From assembly GCF_900111995.1 (NCBI RefSeq), contig NZ_FOKF01000003.1:124001-188000 (forward strand): a stretch of DNA of 64,000 nt, read 5' to 3'. Positions within the stretch are counted from its first letter, which is position 1. The number at the start of each line of letters is the position of its first letter. The position numbers were made by a program, and so were the translations under genes. This DNA comes from Collimonas sp. OK607. Its GTDB lineage: Bacteria > Pseudomonadota > Gammaproteobacteria > Burkholderiales > Burkholderiaceae_D. The notes beneath the pieces were generated by a model that searched no databases, was not told the origin of the DNA, and saw nothing but the letters and a program-made list of their open reading frames with translations. Shown here one piece after another: positions 54,979 through 64,000 of the stretch.

Positions 54979-55908
54979 ATGCATATCGTCCTTTGGTTAC
55001 TAGCTGCAGCTCTGCTAATGGCGGGCACTGCGCTATGGCTGTGGCAGCGCGCGCAACAACGTTCGCGGCAAGATGTCAGCGCTGCGTTTGTGGATAGGCA
55101 AATTCAAGGAATGCAGCCGTTACAGCAGCAGTTCCAGGGCGGGAACGAAACGGTGCCGCATTTGCAATTGCAAATAGAAACTCTGCGTCATTTCTTTTTG
55201 CGTGCAGGGATTCAGCAACCTGACGGTAAATTGTATTTTAAGTTGCTGGCGCCTGGCGTCGGCCTGACCTTGTTGGCTTTGTTGTTCGGCGGATGGCTTT
55301 CAGCGCTGGGAACGTTGTTCCTATACCTAATGCTTATGACTTTTTATTTTTGGTCAAGAAGCTCGAAATTGCAACGCACCATGGTGCGGCAATTGCCAGG
55401 ATTCCTGGACACTTTGGTACGTCTGGTCACCATTGGCAACAGCATCGGCGCGGCTTTTCAAACTGGCATAGTAGGTACCGAGGGACCGTTGCGAGTAGTA
55501 CTGGATCGCGCCAACCGACAGGTGCAAGCCGGGGTCGACCTGGAACATGCGTTACGCCAGCAGGCAGCGATTTTTCGATTCAAGGAACTCGACCTGGTGG
55601 CTGCCGTGATCGGCGTTTCTTCACGCTTTGGCGGACGTTCCGATTTGGTTCTGGAACGCATGGCGGCATTTATGCGTGATCTGGAACACGCTCAAAATGA
55701 GTTGGTCGCTCTATCGGCGGAAATCCGTCTGTCTGGCTGGATCATGGGTATTTTGCCTGTTGCTATCGGTTTGTTCCTGATTATTTTTAATAACAATATG
55801 TTTCTCAATATGTGGCATGACCCCATTGGGAAAAAAATGTTGATCGGTGCAGTCGTTCTCGAAGTGATCGGTGGTTATGGCTTGTTTCGACTGGCGAAGT
55901 CGGTCTGA
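54979..55908 (+). CDS. tadB: Tad inner-membrane platform protein TadB
   Basis: A 309-residue T2SSF-family protein with hydrophobic helices near residues 2-18, about 95-125 and 250-300. The F domain carries LPGFLDTLVRLVTIGNSIGAAFQTG and EHALRQQAAIFRFKELDLVAAVIGVSSRFGGRSDLVLERMA. Works with TadC as the pilus base. Starts 2 bp after cpaF. Confidence 0.94.
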   Translation: MHIVLWLLAAALLMAGTALWLWQRAQQRSRQDVSAAFVDRQIQGMQPLQQQFQGGNETVPHLQLQIETLRHFFLRAGIQQPDGKLYFKLLAPGVGLTLLALLFGGWLSALGTLFLYLMLMTFYFWSRSSKLQRTMVRQLPGFLDTLVRLVTIGNSIGAAFQTGIVGTEGPLRVVLDRANRQVQAGVDLEHALRQQAAIFRFKELDLVAAVIGVSSRFGGRSDLVLERMAAFMRDLEHAQNELVALSAEIRLSGWIMGILPVAIGLFLIIFNNNMFLNMWHDPIGKKMLIGAVVLEVIGGYGLFRLAKSV

Positions 55909-55949
55909 CTACAAGTTTGATGTTGAGTGCTACATGAGGTGGAATTACG

Positions 55950-56906
55950 TTGAATACAACGCAACATACGCTGATTATCCTGGCGATCCTATTGATGGCA
56001 GCTGCTCTGTTGCTGGTGGGCGGGGCGTTGATAGCAAGGGCGTGGCGGCTCAAACGCAATCTGGCCACGATTGATAAAAAGATCGCTGCACACGACAGGC
56101 CCGTGGCTATGCCCAATGTGCAGACTGAACCGCCAGGCTGGCGCGAACGCCTGATCGCGCTCAGTGCGAATTGGCTGGATACTTCGTTGGGGCGCCAGCT
56201 GGTGGCGGAGGAAGATCGTCATCTGTTAGATCAGTGCGGTGTCAACGATACCCGTGGACAGTCTCAATTCATTTTGGCTCGGGTAGTGTTGGCGATCAGT
56301 TTGCCGTTGCTGGGCCTGTTGCTGTTTGATCGCGGAAGATGGCTATCAGTGTTGTTGATTATTTTTTTTGGCGTCGCCTTGGGTTACATGTTACCGAAAT
56401 GGGTGATGCAGCGGGTTGCGCGCAAACGTCAGCGCCTGGCTGCTGACGAACTGCCATTGTTGATTGACCTGCTGCGCTTGTTGCAGGGCGTGGGTTTGTC
56501 GGTTGACCAGAGCTTGCATGTCATTGAAAACGAATTCGGTAATGTATTGCCGGTACTGGGCGAGGAGCTGACGATCGCCGGTCGTCAATACAGTACAGGG
56601 CGCAGCAGGGAACAGTCGATGCGGCGATTTTCCACGGTATTCGACAACGAGGACTTGCGCGCCGTATCGCGTCTGCTGGTGCAGGTGGAGCATCACGGCG
56701 GCGCGGTGCAAGAACCGCTCAAATTGTTCAGTGAACGGATTCGCGAACAACGCAAACTGGATATGAAAGAAAAAATAGGGAAGCTGACGGTAAAGATGAC
56801 TGGAGTCATGGTGCTGACTCTTCTGCCTGGATTATTGGTGATTACCGGTGGCATGGGCTTTTTAGCCGTAATCCGGGCTCTCTCGAAAATGAGTGGACAT
56901 ATATGA
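55950..56906 (+). CDS. tadC: Tad inner-membrane platform protein TadC
   Basis: A 318-residue T2SSF-family partner of TadB. F-domain blocks ADELPLLIDLLRLLQGVGLSVDQSLHVI and RRFSTVFDNEDLRAVSRLLVQVEHHGGAVQEPLKLFSERIREQRKLDMKEKIGKL are typical. The only start before the first helix is TTG at 55950, preceded by GAGGTGG about 8 nt upstream, so TTG initiation is likely. Overlaps tadD by 4 bp. Confidence 0.94.
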   Translation: MNTTQHTLIILAILLMAAALLLVGGALIARAWRLKRNLATIDKKIAAHDRPVAMPNVQTEPPGWRERLIALSANWLDTSLGRQLVAEEDRHLLDQCGVNDTRGQSQFILARVVLAISLPLLGLLLFDRGRWLSVLLIIFFGVALGYMLPKWVMQRVARKRQRLAADELPLLIDLLRLLQGVGLSVDQSLHVIENEFGNVLPVLGEELTIAGRQYSTGRSREQSMRRFSTVFDNEDLRAVSRLLVQVEHHGGAVQEPLKLFSERIREQRKLDMKEKIGKLTVKMTGVMVLTLLPGLLVITGGMGFLAVIRALSKMSGHI

Positions 56907-57805
56907 AGTCTTTTCTGACGCAAGAAAACAAGGCCTGGCGGGTGCCGCAACAGTTTCTATCGAGCTGGACCGTGCCGGTTTCCATCGTACTGTTGTCAAC
57001 GGTAATGGCTGGTTGCGGCACAAGTTCTGCAAAGATGTACGCGCAGCAGGTCGAAACGGCGCAACTCCGTCAGGAGGCAGAAGAAAAGGCTCCGACGCCT
57101 GACAACAAAGGCATGTATCTGGGGGTGATTAGGCAAATGCAGGAGAAGGGCATGTACTTTGCGTCGCTGGCGCATATCGATGCTTACGAACAGCAAAATG
57201 GCAGTACGCCGGACATCCAGCGTTTGCGTGCCGACGCATTGCGTGAAACCAGGCAAAGCGCCGCTGCGGATGCCGCTTACCGTAAATTATTGAACTCGTC
57301 CGAGGCTAGTGCCGCCTGGCACGGCCTGGGGCTGATGGCGGCACAGAATGGCGACTACAAGGGGGCCACCGCTTCGTTACGGGAAGCGGCAAAACGCGAG
57401 CCGACCAATCCAGTGATGTTGAGCGATCTCGGCTATGCGATGTTACGTAGCGGCGATATTGCTGCTGCGCGAGTGCCATTGGCCCAAGCTGCGGAGCTGG
57501 CGCCCGATAATCGCAAAATGATAGGCAATCTGGCGTTGTTCCTGTTGGTTTCAGGCGATGCCGGAAAGGCACGCGCCGTGATGGACAAGGCGAGCTTGTC
57601 CGCGGAAAGTCGAGCGACTGTGTATCGACTGGCGGCCGAAATTGGGCAGCAACAGCCTGTTGTGGTTGCGGTTCAAGATTCCGCTGATGGCGCAAAAGCC
57701 AACGTGAAAGGATCTGTCGTCACCACGGGTAAAAAATCAGATTCGGTATTGTCTCCGGCTACGCCGTTCCAGTCGATGCTAGACAGATTTGGCAACGGTG
57801 GTTGA
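56903..57805 (+). CDS. tadD: TadD, TPR pilotin lipoprotein
   Basis: A 300-residue lipoprotein with signal ending MAGC (Cys about 38) and at least three TPR-like repeats (for example AAWHGLGLMAAQNGDYKGATASLREAAKREPTNPVMLSDLGYAMLRSGDIAAARVPL). TadD acts as pilotin or assembly aid for the secretin. The C-terminal 70 residues are low-complexity. Overlaps the end of tadC (ATGA). Confidence 0.91.
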   Translation: MKSFLTQENKAWRVPQQFLSSWTVPVSIVLLSTVMAGCGTSSAKMYAQQVETAQLRQEAEEKAPTPDNKGMYLGVIRQMQEKGMYFASLAHIDAYEQQNGSTPDIQRLRADALRETRQSAAADAAYRKLLNSSEASAAWHGLGLMAAQNGDYKGATASLREAAKREPTNPVMLSDLGYAMLRSGDIAAARVPLAQAAELAPDNRKMIGNLALFLLVSGDAGKARAVMDKASLSAESRATVYRLAAEIGQQQPVVVAVQDSADGAKANVKGSVVTTGKKSDSVLSPATPFQSMLDRFGNGG

Positions 57806-57842
57806 ATGTCATGCAATTAAACTTTTGCTCAAGAGGTATGCA

Positions 57843-58289
57843 ATGAAAGCGCAAGGAATTCCCGGTCAATGCAGTCTGTTCGTTGGCGCCGTATTACTGG
57901 TGATAGCCTGGATTCCGGATGCGGGAGCACAGACACGGTCTCCGCTCACAGGAAAGCTGTTGCAGGAACCGGTAGCCGCGACGGCAAACACATCAGTGCC
58001 GGCGGCCCGGCCTGCAACCACCAGTGCATCCGCCGTTTCACGCACGACTTCCACCGCGCCTGTGCAGACACAGGAAACACCTGTCGCGGCAGAGCAGCAA
58101 GCAACGATACGTATCGGTGACGTCACACATACCTTATTGCAGGCGCAAGCCGATGGCCGTGTTGCAGGTCCTCGATTACCGATGTTAGGAGCGACGGCTG
58201 ATGCGAGTTGGCAACGCTACCTTGATAGCTTCAAGCATCCTTTGCCGGAATTTTATGAAAACAAGGTATCGAAGGGTGCCTCAAACTAG
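57843..58289 (+). CDS. DUF3613 protein inside the Tad locus
   Basis: A 148-residue protein from ATG 57843, with a signal peptide (FVGAVLLVIAWIPDAGAQ), a Thr/Ser/Ala-rich linker (about 40-90) and the DUF3613 domain (about 90-145, IRIGDVTHTLLQAQADGRVAGPRLPMLGATADASWQRYLDSFKHPLPEFYE). DUF3613 genes occur in Burkholderiales Tad loci; function unknown. Sits between tadD and tadG and is probably periplasmic. Confidence 0.85.
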   Translation: MKAQGIPGQCSLFVGAVLLVIAWIPDAGAQTRSPLTGKLLQEPVAATANTSVPAARPATTSASAVSRTTSTAPVQTQETPVAAEQQATIRIGDVTHTLLQAQADGRVAGPRLPMLGATADASWQRYLDSFKHPLPEFYENKVSKGASN

Positions 58290-58294
58290 TAATT

Positions 58295-60031
58295 TTGAAT
58301 GCGGATAGCGATATCAGATCGGTGCCAACTTTCATGAATTTATGTTCGAATCCCGATGCGGATCAACCGTCAGTCATGCGCCACCGACGGCGCGAGGCTG
58401 GTTGTCAACGCGGTTCGATTGCGATCATGGCTGCAATTTGCTTGTCCATAATGGTCATCTTGTTGTCGTCAATTGACATTGGTTATTTGTTTTATATGAA
58501 GCGTGATCTGCAAAAAGTGGCTGATCTGGCCGCGCTGGCTGGGGCTCAGCAGCTCGTTACAATGGGCAATCCCACCACATGCGTGCCCGAGGTAGTGCAG
58601 GCGGCGATTGGTAACGCGCAGGCCAATGGTTTCTCGAATGCTGCTCCGAATGCAATGGCAAATGCAATTAACCCGATTTGCGGTGTATGGGATCCGGCAG
58701 CCAATCCGGCCCCCGATTATTTTTCTATTCCCGCGCCCGCGGCGGGAACGTCTCTGAACGCAGTGAAGGTCGTAGTGTCGCAGACTGTGCCGGTATTCTT
58801 TGGTTTGGGAGGGCGTGCCCTCAGTGCTCAGGCGATTGCATCTGGCAGCAGTCCTATTGCAGCGTTCTCTATCGGGACAGGACTGCTCTCTCTATGCACT
58901 GCTAGCGGATCGTTGACGGCGCTCTTGGTCAACGGTCTTCTAGGAAGTAATATTTGCTTGTCTCTAGCCTCGTATAAAGGACTGCTTGGAGCGCAGGTTT
59001 CATTGCTGAAGGTGCTTGCCAATATGGGCCTGAATGTCGGTAGCATTGATCAAGTAATAAATGCTAAGGTATCGTTGGGGCAACTTGTCAGTGCGAGCAT
59101 ACAGGCTCTGTCAGCTGCGTCGCCGACAAACCTTGATATTGCCGCTATCAATAAAGACCTCGTGAAGTTGACTTCTGGACCATTGAGCGCGATTCAGTTC
59201 AAAATTGGCGATATTTTGAAACTGAATCCAGCTGACGGAGTAGCAGCGTTGAGCGCACAGATCAATGTCCTTGATTTATTAAATATAGGGACCCTTCAAC
59301 TCGCTAACGGAAATAACCTGATTAATCTTGGCGCCAATGTAGACCTCGGTCCCTTGGGCCAGGTCGGGCTGCAATTAAGAGTGATTGAACCGCCACAGAT
59401 GGCTGTCGGCTCCCCAAAAAGTGCAGTAGCAAAGTCGGCCCAGGTTCGGCTGGCGCTCAACGTGAACGCGTTGCTGGGTTTGGTTAATCTTCCTCTTTTC
59501 ATTGACGTTGCTCCAGGCATTGCCCAGCTCGACAGCGTGCGATGCAGTGCGCCGCAAAGCGCGAAATTCAATGTGACAACAGGGGTAGCACAAGTTTGTC
59601 TGGCAAAGGGGCAGAATGCCATGAGTCAGCCAGGGTCGTGTCCTGATATAACTGACCCCACAAATCAGGTGACGGTATTTCCCTTGGTGACTCTCGGCAT
59701 CAACACATTGCCGACAACTCAATCTCAAACAGTGCCGTTGTATCCACCGCCACCTCCAGGCGTTTCCCCAAACGGCCCTAGCAGCCAGACTGTTGGTTCC
59801 TCCTTAAGCACGACCTTAGGAGGAATTATCACATCAAAAAGTTTTTCTTTTGGAGGAATTCTTAGCCTGCTGAACCCATTGCTGATGACTTTGGGCGCTG
59901 TGTTAAACCCGGTGTTGGCAGCTGTTGGCGGTGTACTCGATACGTTGTTCTCAGCATTGGGAATCGGCGTTGGTCAGAGTACGCTGAACTTGTCTTCCAT
60001 CAGCTGCGGCAACGTGAAACTGGTCTATTGA
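58295..60031 (+). CDS. tadG: TadG-like pilus assembly protein
   Basis: A 578-residue protein with the TadG/Tad domain near the start: GSIAIMAAICLSIMVILLSSIDIGYLFYMKRDLQKVADLAALAGAQQL (about 41-88). A long extracytoplasmic part with few charges follows, rich in Leu/Gly/Asn and ending in a possible amphipathic tail. Start uncertain: TTG 58295 is used; ATG 58334 is close to the same. Its single helix places it in the inner membrane; the role in pilus or adhesin assembly is inferred. Confidence 0.83.
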   Translation: MNADSDIRSVPTFMNLCSNPDADQPSVMRHRRREAGCQRGSIAIMAAICLSIMVILLSSIDIGYLFYMKRDLQKVADLAALAGAQQLVTMGNPTTCVPEVVQAAIGNAQANGFSNAAPNAMANAINPICGVWDPAANPAPDYFSIPAPAAGTSLNAVKVVVSQTVPVFFGLGGRALSAQAIASGSSPIAAFSIGTGLLSLCTASGSLTALLVNGLLGSNICLSLASYKGLLGAQVSLLKVLANMGLNVGSIDQVINAKVSLGQLVSASIQALSAASPTNLDIAAINKDLVKLTSGPLSAIQFKIGDILKLNPADGVAALSAQINVLDLLNIGTLQLANGNNLINLGANVDLGPLGQVGLQLRVIEPPQMAVGSPKSAVAKSAQVRLALNVNALLGLVNLPLFIDVAPGIAQLDSVRCSAPQSAKFNVTTGVAQVCLAKGQNAMSQPGSCPDITDPTNQVTVFPLVTLGINTLPTTQSQTVPLYPPPPPGVSPNGPSSQTVGSSLSTTLGGIITSKSFSFGGILSLLNPLLMTLGAVLNPVLAAVGGVLDTLFSALGIGVGQSTLNLSSISCGNVKLVY

Positions 60032-60121
60032 GCTATATGATGAGAATACTGTGATGACAAAAAACGGCGCACACCAAATCGTCCAGCCTGTGCGATTTTG
60101 ATCTGCGAAGACTGAAAAGAA

Positions 60122-61495
<1,374 letters not shown>

Positions 61496-61635
61496 TTGGG
61501 TATGATGGCGTGACAAAATAACAACAGCGTTGGTTTAACTAAAAACAGTGCCCAGCAACAACAGGATTACAGATAAAATTGTCTACTAGCTGTAACTCAT
61601 ACCGACAAAACTAATGTTAGCGAAGGAATCAGGGG

Positions 61636-62340
61636 ATGAAAGTGAATGTATGCAAAGCAGTCCGCGGTTTAGGACTCGGAATGCTCATTGCAGGTTTGTC
61701 GGTCAACGCACTGGCGCAATCATCTACAGCAAGCCCCGCGCCGACAGCAGTTTCAACTACTCCGGCCACTGTTGCTGCCAAGTCTGCGATTAGTGCCACC
61801 AACAGCGCCAACAGCACCATCAGCGAGTTGCAGCAATTGATGCAGAGCCAGGGTGTGAGCGAATTGCGTACGACCTATAACGGTAACTACGGCGCTAGCC
61901 AGTTGTTCAAACCGGATACCCGTACCTATTATGTCGCATTGTTCCAACAAAAGAATTTCTGGCGCGTCGTGAAAACCATGTCGGAAACGCAGGCCGAGCA
62001 GGTCTACAAGAGTTTCGTCGGCCAGACCGAGAAACTGGCTGAGGTAGATATCCGCCGCATCAAGCTGGAAGCAGAGAAGCAATACACCGAGCAGCTTATT
62101 GCGGCTCAGGAAACCAGACTGAACGCCTTGCAAAACGATCTGGTGGTTCAGCAGCAGCAAGAGCAGAATGTCTCGGTCCAACAGGATCAGGCACGTCAGC
62201 AAGCGCAGCTGCTAAGCAGCAAACAGCAAACGGCACGCAGCGAGTTGCAGGGTTTGCAAAACCGTATTCGTACACTGGAAGCACAGCAAACCGTACTGGA
62301 TAGCGGCAATTTCGGCGGCAGCAAGACTAGCAAGAAATAA
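61636..62340 (+). CDS. DUF2968 protein, secreted, coiled-coil
   Basis: A 234-residue protein with signal peptide (LIAGLSVNALAQ/SS) and a Ser/Thr/Ala-rich linker to about residue 55. The DUF2968 core starts TISELQQLMQSQGVSELRTTYNGNYGASQLFKPDTRTYYVALFQQKNFWRVVKT, and the last 85 residues form a long, Gln-rich coiled coil (about 135-220). DUF2968 is known from Burkholderiales without a defined role; an envelope structural or chaperone-like job is possible. Terminator follows. Confidence 0.85.
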   Translation: MKVNVCKAVRGLGLGMLIAGLSVNALAQSSTASPAPTAVSTTPATVAAKSAISATNSANSTISELQQLMQSQGVSELRTTYNGNYGASQLFKPDTRTYYVALFQQKNFWRVVKTMSETQAEQVYKSFVGQTEKLAEVDIRRIKLEAEKQYTEQLIAAQETRLNALQNDLVVQQQQEQNVSVQQDQARQQAQLLSSKQQTARSELQGLQNRIRTLEAQQTVLDSGNFGGSKTSKK

Positions 62341-62392
62341 CGACGGCAATATCGGGCCCGGCAATCGGGTTTGGCGCTTAGGCAGAAAATAC

Positions 62393-62429
62393 ATCGGGAT
62401 GCGTACTTCGGCGCATTCCGATTTTTTTT
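62393..62429 (+). terminator. Rho-independent terminator after the DUF2968 gene
   Basis: Arms ATCGGGATGCG (62393-62403) and CGCATTCCGAT (62412-62422) with one G-U, then a run of eight Ts. Confidence 0.9.
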
Positions 62430-62592
62430 GACCAGACGGGTATGCAACATTACGTCGCAGTCCCCGGCATCTTGACTGGTGCGGGAAATTATCAGGACAA
62501 TTCTGGGTATAAAAAAGGGAAGGGTACGGCGTGGTATTGCTGAAGGTAATAGCTGCTGCTTAATTACTGGTACTTATTCTTTGGCAGAAATG

Positions 62593-62616
62593 AAAAACGC
62601 TCCTATGCAGGAGCGT
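62593..62616 (-). terminator. Terminator of the tRNA-Leu transcript
   Basis: Stem ACGCTCCT / AGGAGCGT (62597-62604 and 62609-62616), followed on the minus strand by TTTTTC, directly after the tRNA 3' end. Confidence 0.85.
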
Positions 62617-62624
62617 ATTCATTT

Positions 62625-62711
62625 TGGTGCCGAGAGCCGGAATCGAACCGGCACGCTGTCTCCAGCGCGGGATTTTGAGTCCCGTGCGTCTACCTATTCC
62701 GCCATCTCGGC
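62625..62711 (-). tRNA. tRNA-Leu (anticodon CAA)
   Basis: An 87-nt class II tRNA including encoded CCA. Acceptor GCCGAGA / TCTCGGC, anticodon stem CGGGA / TCCCG with loop CTCAAAA (anticodon CAA, codon UUG), long variable arm CGCTGGAGACAGCG and TPsiC arm CCGGTTCGATTCCGG. The D arm has GGTAGACGC, normal for Leu tRNAs. Single gene, no sign of integration next to it. Confidence 0.97.
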
Positions 62712-62834
62712 AACGCGTCCGCTATTATGACTGATTTCTGCGGAGCGATCAATAGCCTTTCTGCATGAATCTATTTTTCTCCGGAGATATTAGCTACCGC
62801 CATCCTTCTTACAAGATCGGACAAATAGATAAGA

Positions 62835-64000
62835 TTACTTACCGACCCGCTGATACAGGCGGAAACGCTCATCGCGATCCGACGGCCTGCGGCCGGTCCA
62901 CAGCAGTTGCCAGTTACCCTTGAATTCGCGCCAGATCGCATCGTCGGATTTGACCGAGATGTTGTCTTGATACAGCAGGAAATCGCAATGGGGCTGGCCA
63001 TTTTCGCCAAACGGGATGCTACCGAAATAGGCAAACGATGCGCGCTGCGCCGGGCCCACGTTGGTATCCACGCATTGTTTGACTGCAGGCAGGTGCTGAT
63101 CGATTTGCGCGGCCACTCCGGCGTAGCTTTTGCTGTAATTGATCCATGGCATCCACAAGGTGGTCAGCAACAGCCAGCAGAGAATCACGCCGCCTGAGGA
63201 CAGCACCACGGCGCGCCACAAGACCGCCGGCCGGCGTGACAGGCGCCAGTTCACCAGCAAAATCCAGAATACCGAGCCAAGCAGGGCGATTACCAGCGCG
63301 ATCAGATTGAACTCGGGTTTAAAGCCTGGCGCCAGTTTGTAGACATTCTTGGCAATCTGTGCCGGCCAGCCGCTTTCCTTGGCGATCCAGGCCAGCCAGA
63401 TAAATGCCGCGCAGGCGGTCAAGGTCATCACAGAGAACCAGTCCACCGCGTTGATGGCGCCGCGCTTCATGGTCGGCAAGCCGAATGCGGCCAGAATCAC
63501 CAGCGGCGGCAGCAAGGGCAGCAAAATGCCTTCTTCAGGATGCGGATTGAGCAACAGCACGATCGTCAGGCTGATGAAAAATGCGAGAGGCAATGCGATA
63601 TGCAAAGTCGAGCGTTGCTGGCGCCACGCATATACCGCCCAGCCGGCGAAAGGCCATGCCGGCCATGCAAACCAGATGCCGTATTTAAAGTAATACGATA
63701 ATGCGGTCCAGGTCGGCCAGCTCAGTTGTCGCAGATTGAAAATTTCCCAGGCGACGAAGCGATCCATTGCACCTGGCAATAGCACGCAGCTGGCGACGAA
63801 CCAGGTGGCCGCAACCGCCAACGTGACGGGTAATGTCATCAGCAGCAAATCCCTGGCGATGGCTTTTTCCCGGATAAAAGCCAGTGTCAGCAAGCCGCAC
63901 AGCAATGCCATCGGCACCAGCCAGCCGCGGGTCAGGATCAGCAGGCCGAAGCTGAGGCCGAGCATGGCCGCACTACGCAGGCTGCGTGCCTCAAACAGCC
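62835..64000 (-). CDS. ArnT-like membrane glycosyltransferase (N-terminus cut by window edge)
   Basis: C-terminal 388 residues of a polytopic membrane protein; the frame stays open to base 64000. About nine hydrophobic helices are visible, followed by a soluble C-terminal part (about from residue 285 of the visible piece, QHLPAVKQCVDTNVGPAQRASFAYF...SDRDERFRLYQRVGK). Sequence such as GLLILTRGWLVPMALLCGLLTLAFIREKAIARDLL and the periplasmic loop pattern fit the GT39/GT83 PMT-ArnT group using polyprenyl-phosphate sugars. It may modify lipid A or core (for example with a 4-amino-4-deoxyarabinose-type sugar); the catalytic Asp-Glu/Asp motif lies outside the window. Confidence 0.83.
   Translation of the reverse strand, partial: LFEARSLRSAAMLGLSFGLLILTRGWLVPMALLCGLLTLAFIREKAIARDLLLMTLPVTLAVAATWFVASCVLLPGAMDRFVAWEIFNLRQLSWPTWTALSYYFKYGIWFAWPAWPFAGWAVYAWRQQRSTLHIALPLAFFISLTIVLLLNPHPEEGILLPLLPPLVILAAFGLPTMKRGAINAVDWFSVMTLTACAAFIWLAWIAKESGWPAQIAKNVYKLAPGFKPEFNLIALVIALLGSVFWILLVNWRLSRRPAVLWRAVVLSSGGVILCWLLLTTLWMPWINYSKSYAGVAAQIDQHLPAVKQCVDTNVGPAQRASFAYFGSIPFGENGQPHCDFLLYQDNISVKSDDAIWREFKGNWQLLWTGRRPSDRDERFRLYQRVGK

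Noticed and set aside
62625-62711. tRNA considered as selC (tRNA-Sec)
   Set aside because: The anticodon is CAA, not TCA, and length and acceptor stem fit tRNA-Leu.
62430-62834. Phage or integrative element at the tRNA-Leu gene
   Set aside because: No integrase and no direct repeat of the tRNA 3' end was seen.

Overview
The window looks like chromosomal DNA of a betaproteobacterium of the order Burkholderiales, most likely Oxalobacteraceae (Collimonas/Herbaspirillum-like). This is inferred from the Kdo hydroxylase-WaaA pair, DUF2968 and DUF3613 proteins, a Burkholderiales-type Tad locus and the moderately high GC content; no 16S gene is present. No insertion sequence, phage, CRISPR array or rRNA gene was seen. 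Both edges cut a gene: selB on the left and an ArnT-like glycosyltransferase on the right.

Region 1 (1-9115, minus strand) is one compact operon, fdnG-fdnH-fdnI-fdhE-selA-selB. It encodes a membrane-bound, Tat-exported formate dehydrogenase, its assembly factor and two of the factors needed to insert selenocysteine. fdnG contains an in-frame TGA (8441-8443) followed by a SECIS-like hairpin, so it reads as one selenoprotein and not as two broken genes. Region 2 (9241-15991) is LPS biosynthesis: Kdo 3-hydroxylase and WaaA (overlapping), a YdcF-like protein, then an AT-rich patch with a GT8 glycosyltransferase and an O-antigen ligase-like protein, and galE on the opposite strand.

Region 3 (16070-30560) is drug efflux: an AcrAB-OprM-type operon with a divergent AcrR-type repressor and an operator almost identical to the E. 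coli AcrR site; a separate tolC-rhodanese-pcm cluster; and a TetR-MFP-RND operon that lacks its own outer-membrane channel. Region 4 (30650-43950) is mixed: an ECF sigma/anti-sigma pair with a small upstream gene, a YkgJ-type protein, a DUF1439 lipoprotein, two tandem divergent UppP proteins, RecQ, a rubredoxin reductase-like flavoprotein, MaeB, an acyl-CoA ligase and a 5'-nucleotidase. Two long inverted repeats lie in intergenic spaces here and in region 3 (25381-25434 and 37204-37329).

Region 5 (43950-61500) is a surface-structure island. It opens with a canonical sigma-54 promoter driving a repeat-rich lipoprotein, followed by a TpsB/FhaC-type outer-membrane transporter with no classical TpsA partner. 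Next comes a full Tad (Flp pilus) locus: flp, tadV, tadE, cpaB, cpaC, cpaE, cpaF, tadB, tadC, tadD, a DUF3613 gene and tadG. It ends with a sigma-54 activator whose receiver-like domain appears to lack the phospho-accepting aspartate. The pairing of this activator with the sigma-54 promoter 16 kb away, and the lipoprotein/TpsB pair itself, are the best candidates for an undescribed system. The window closes with a DUF2968 protein, a tRNA-Leu(CAA) and the partial glycosyltransferase.
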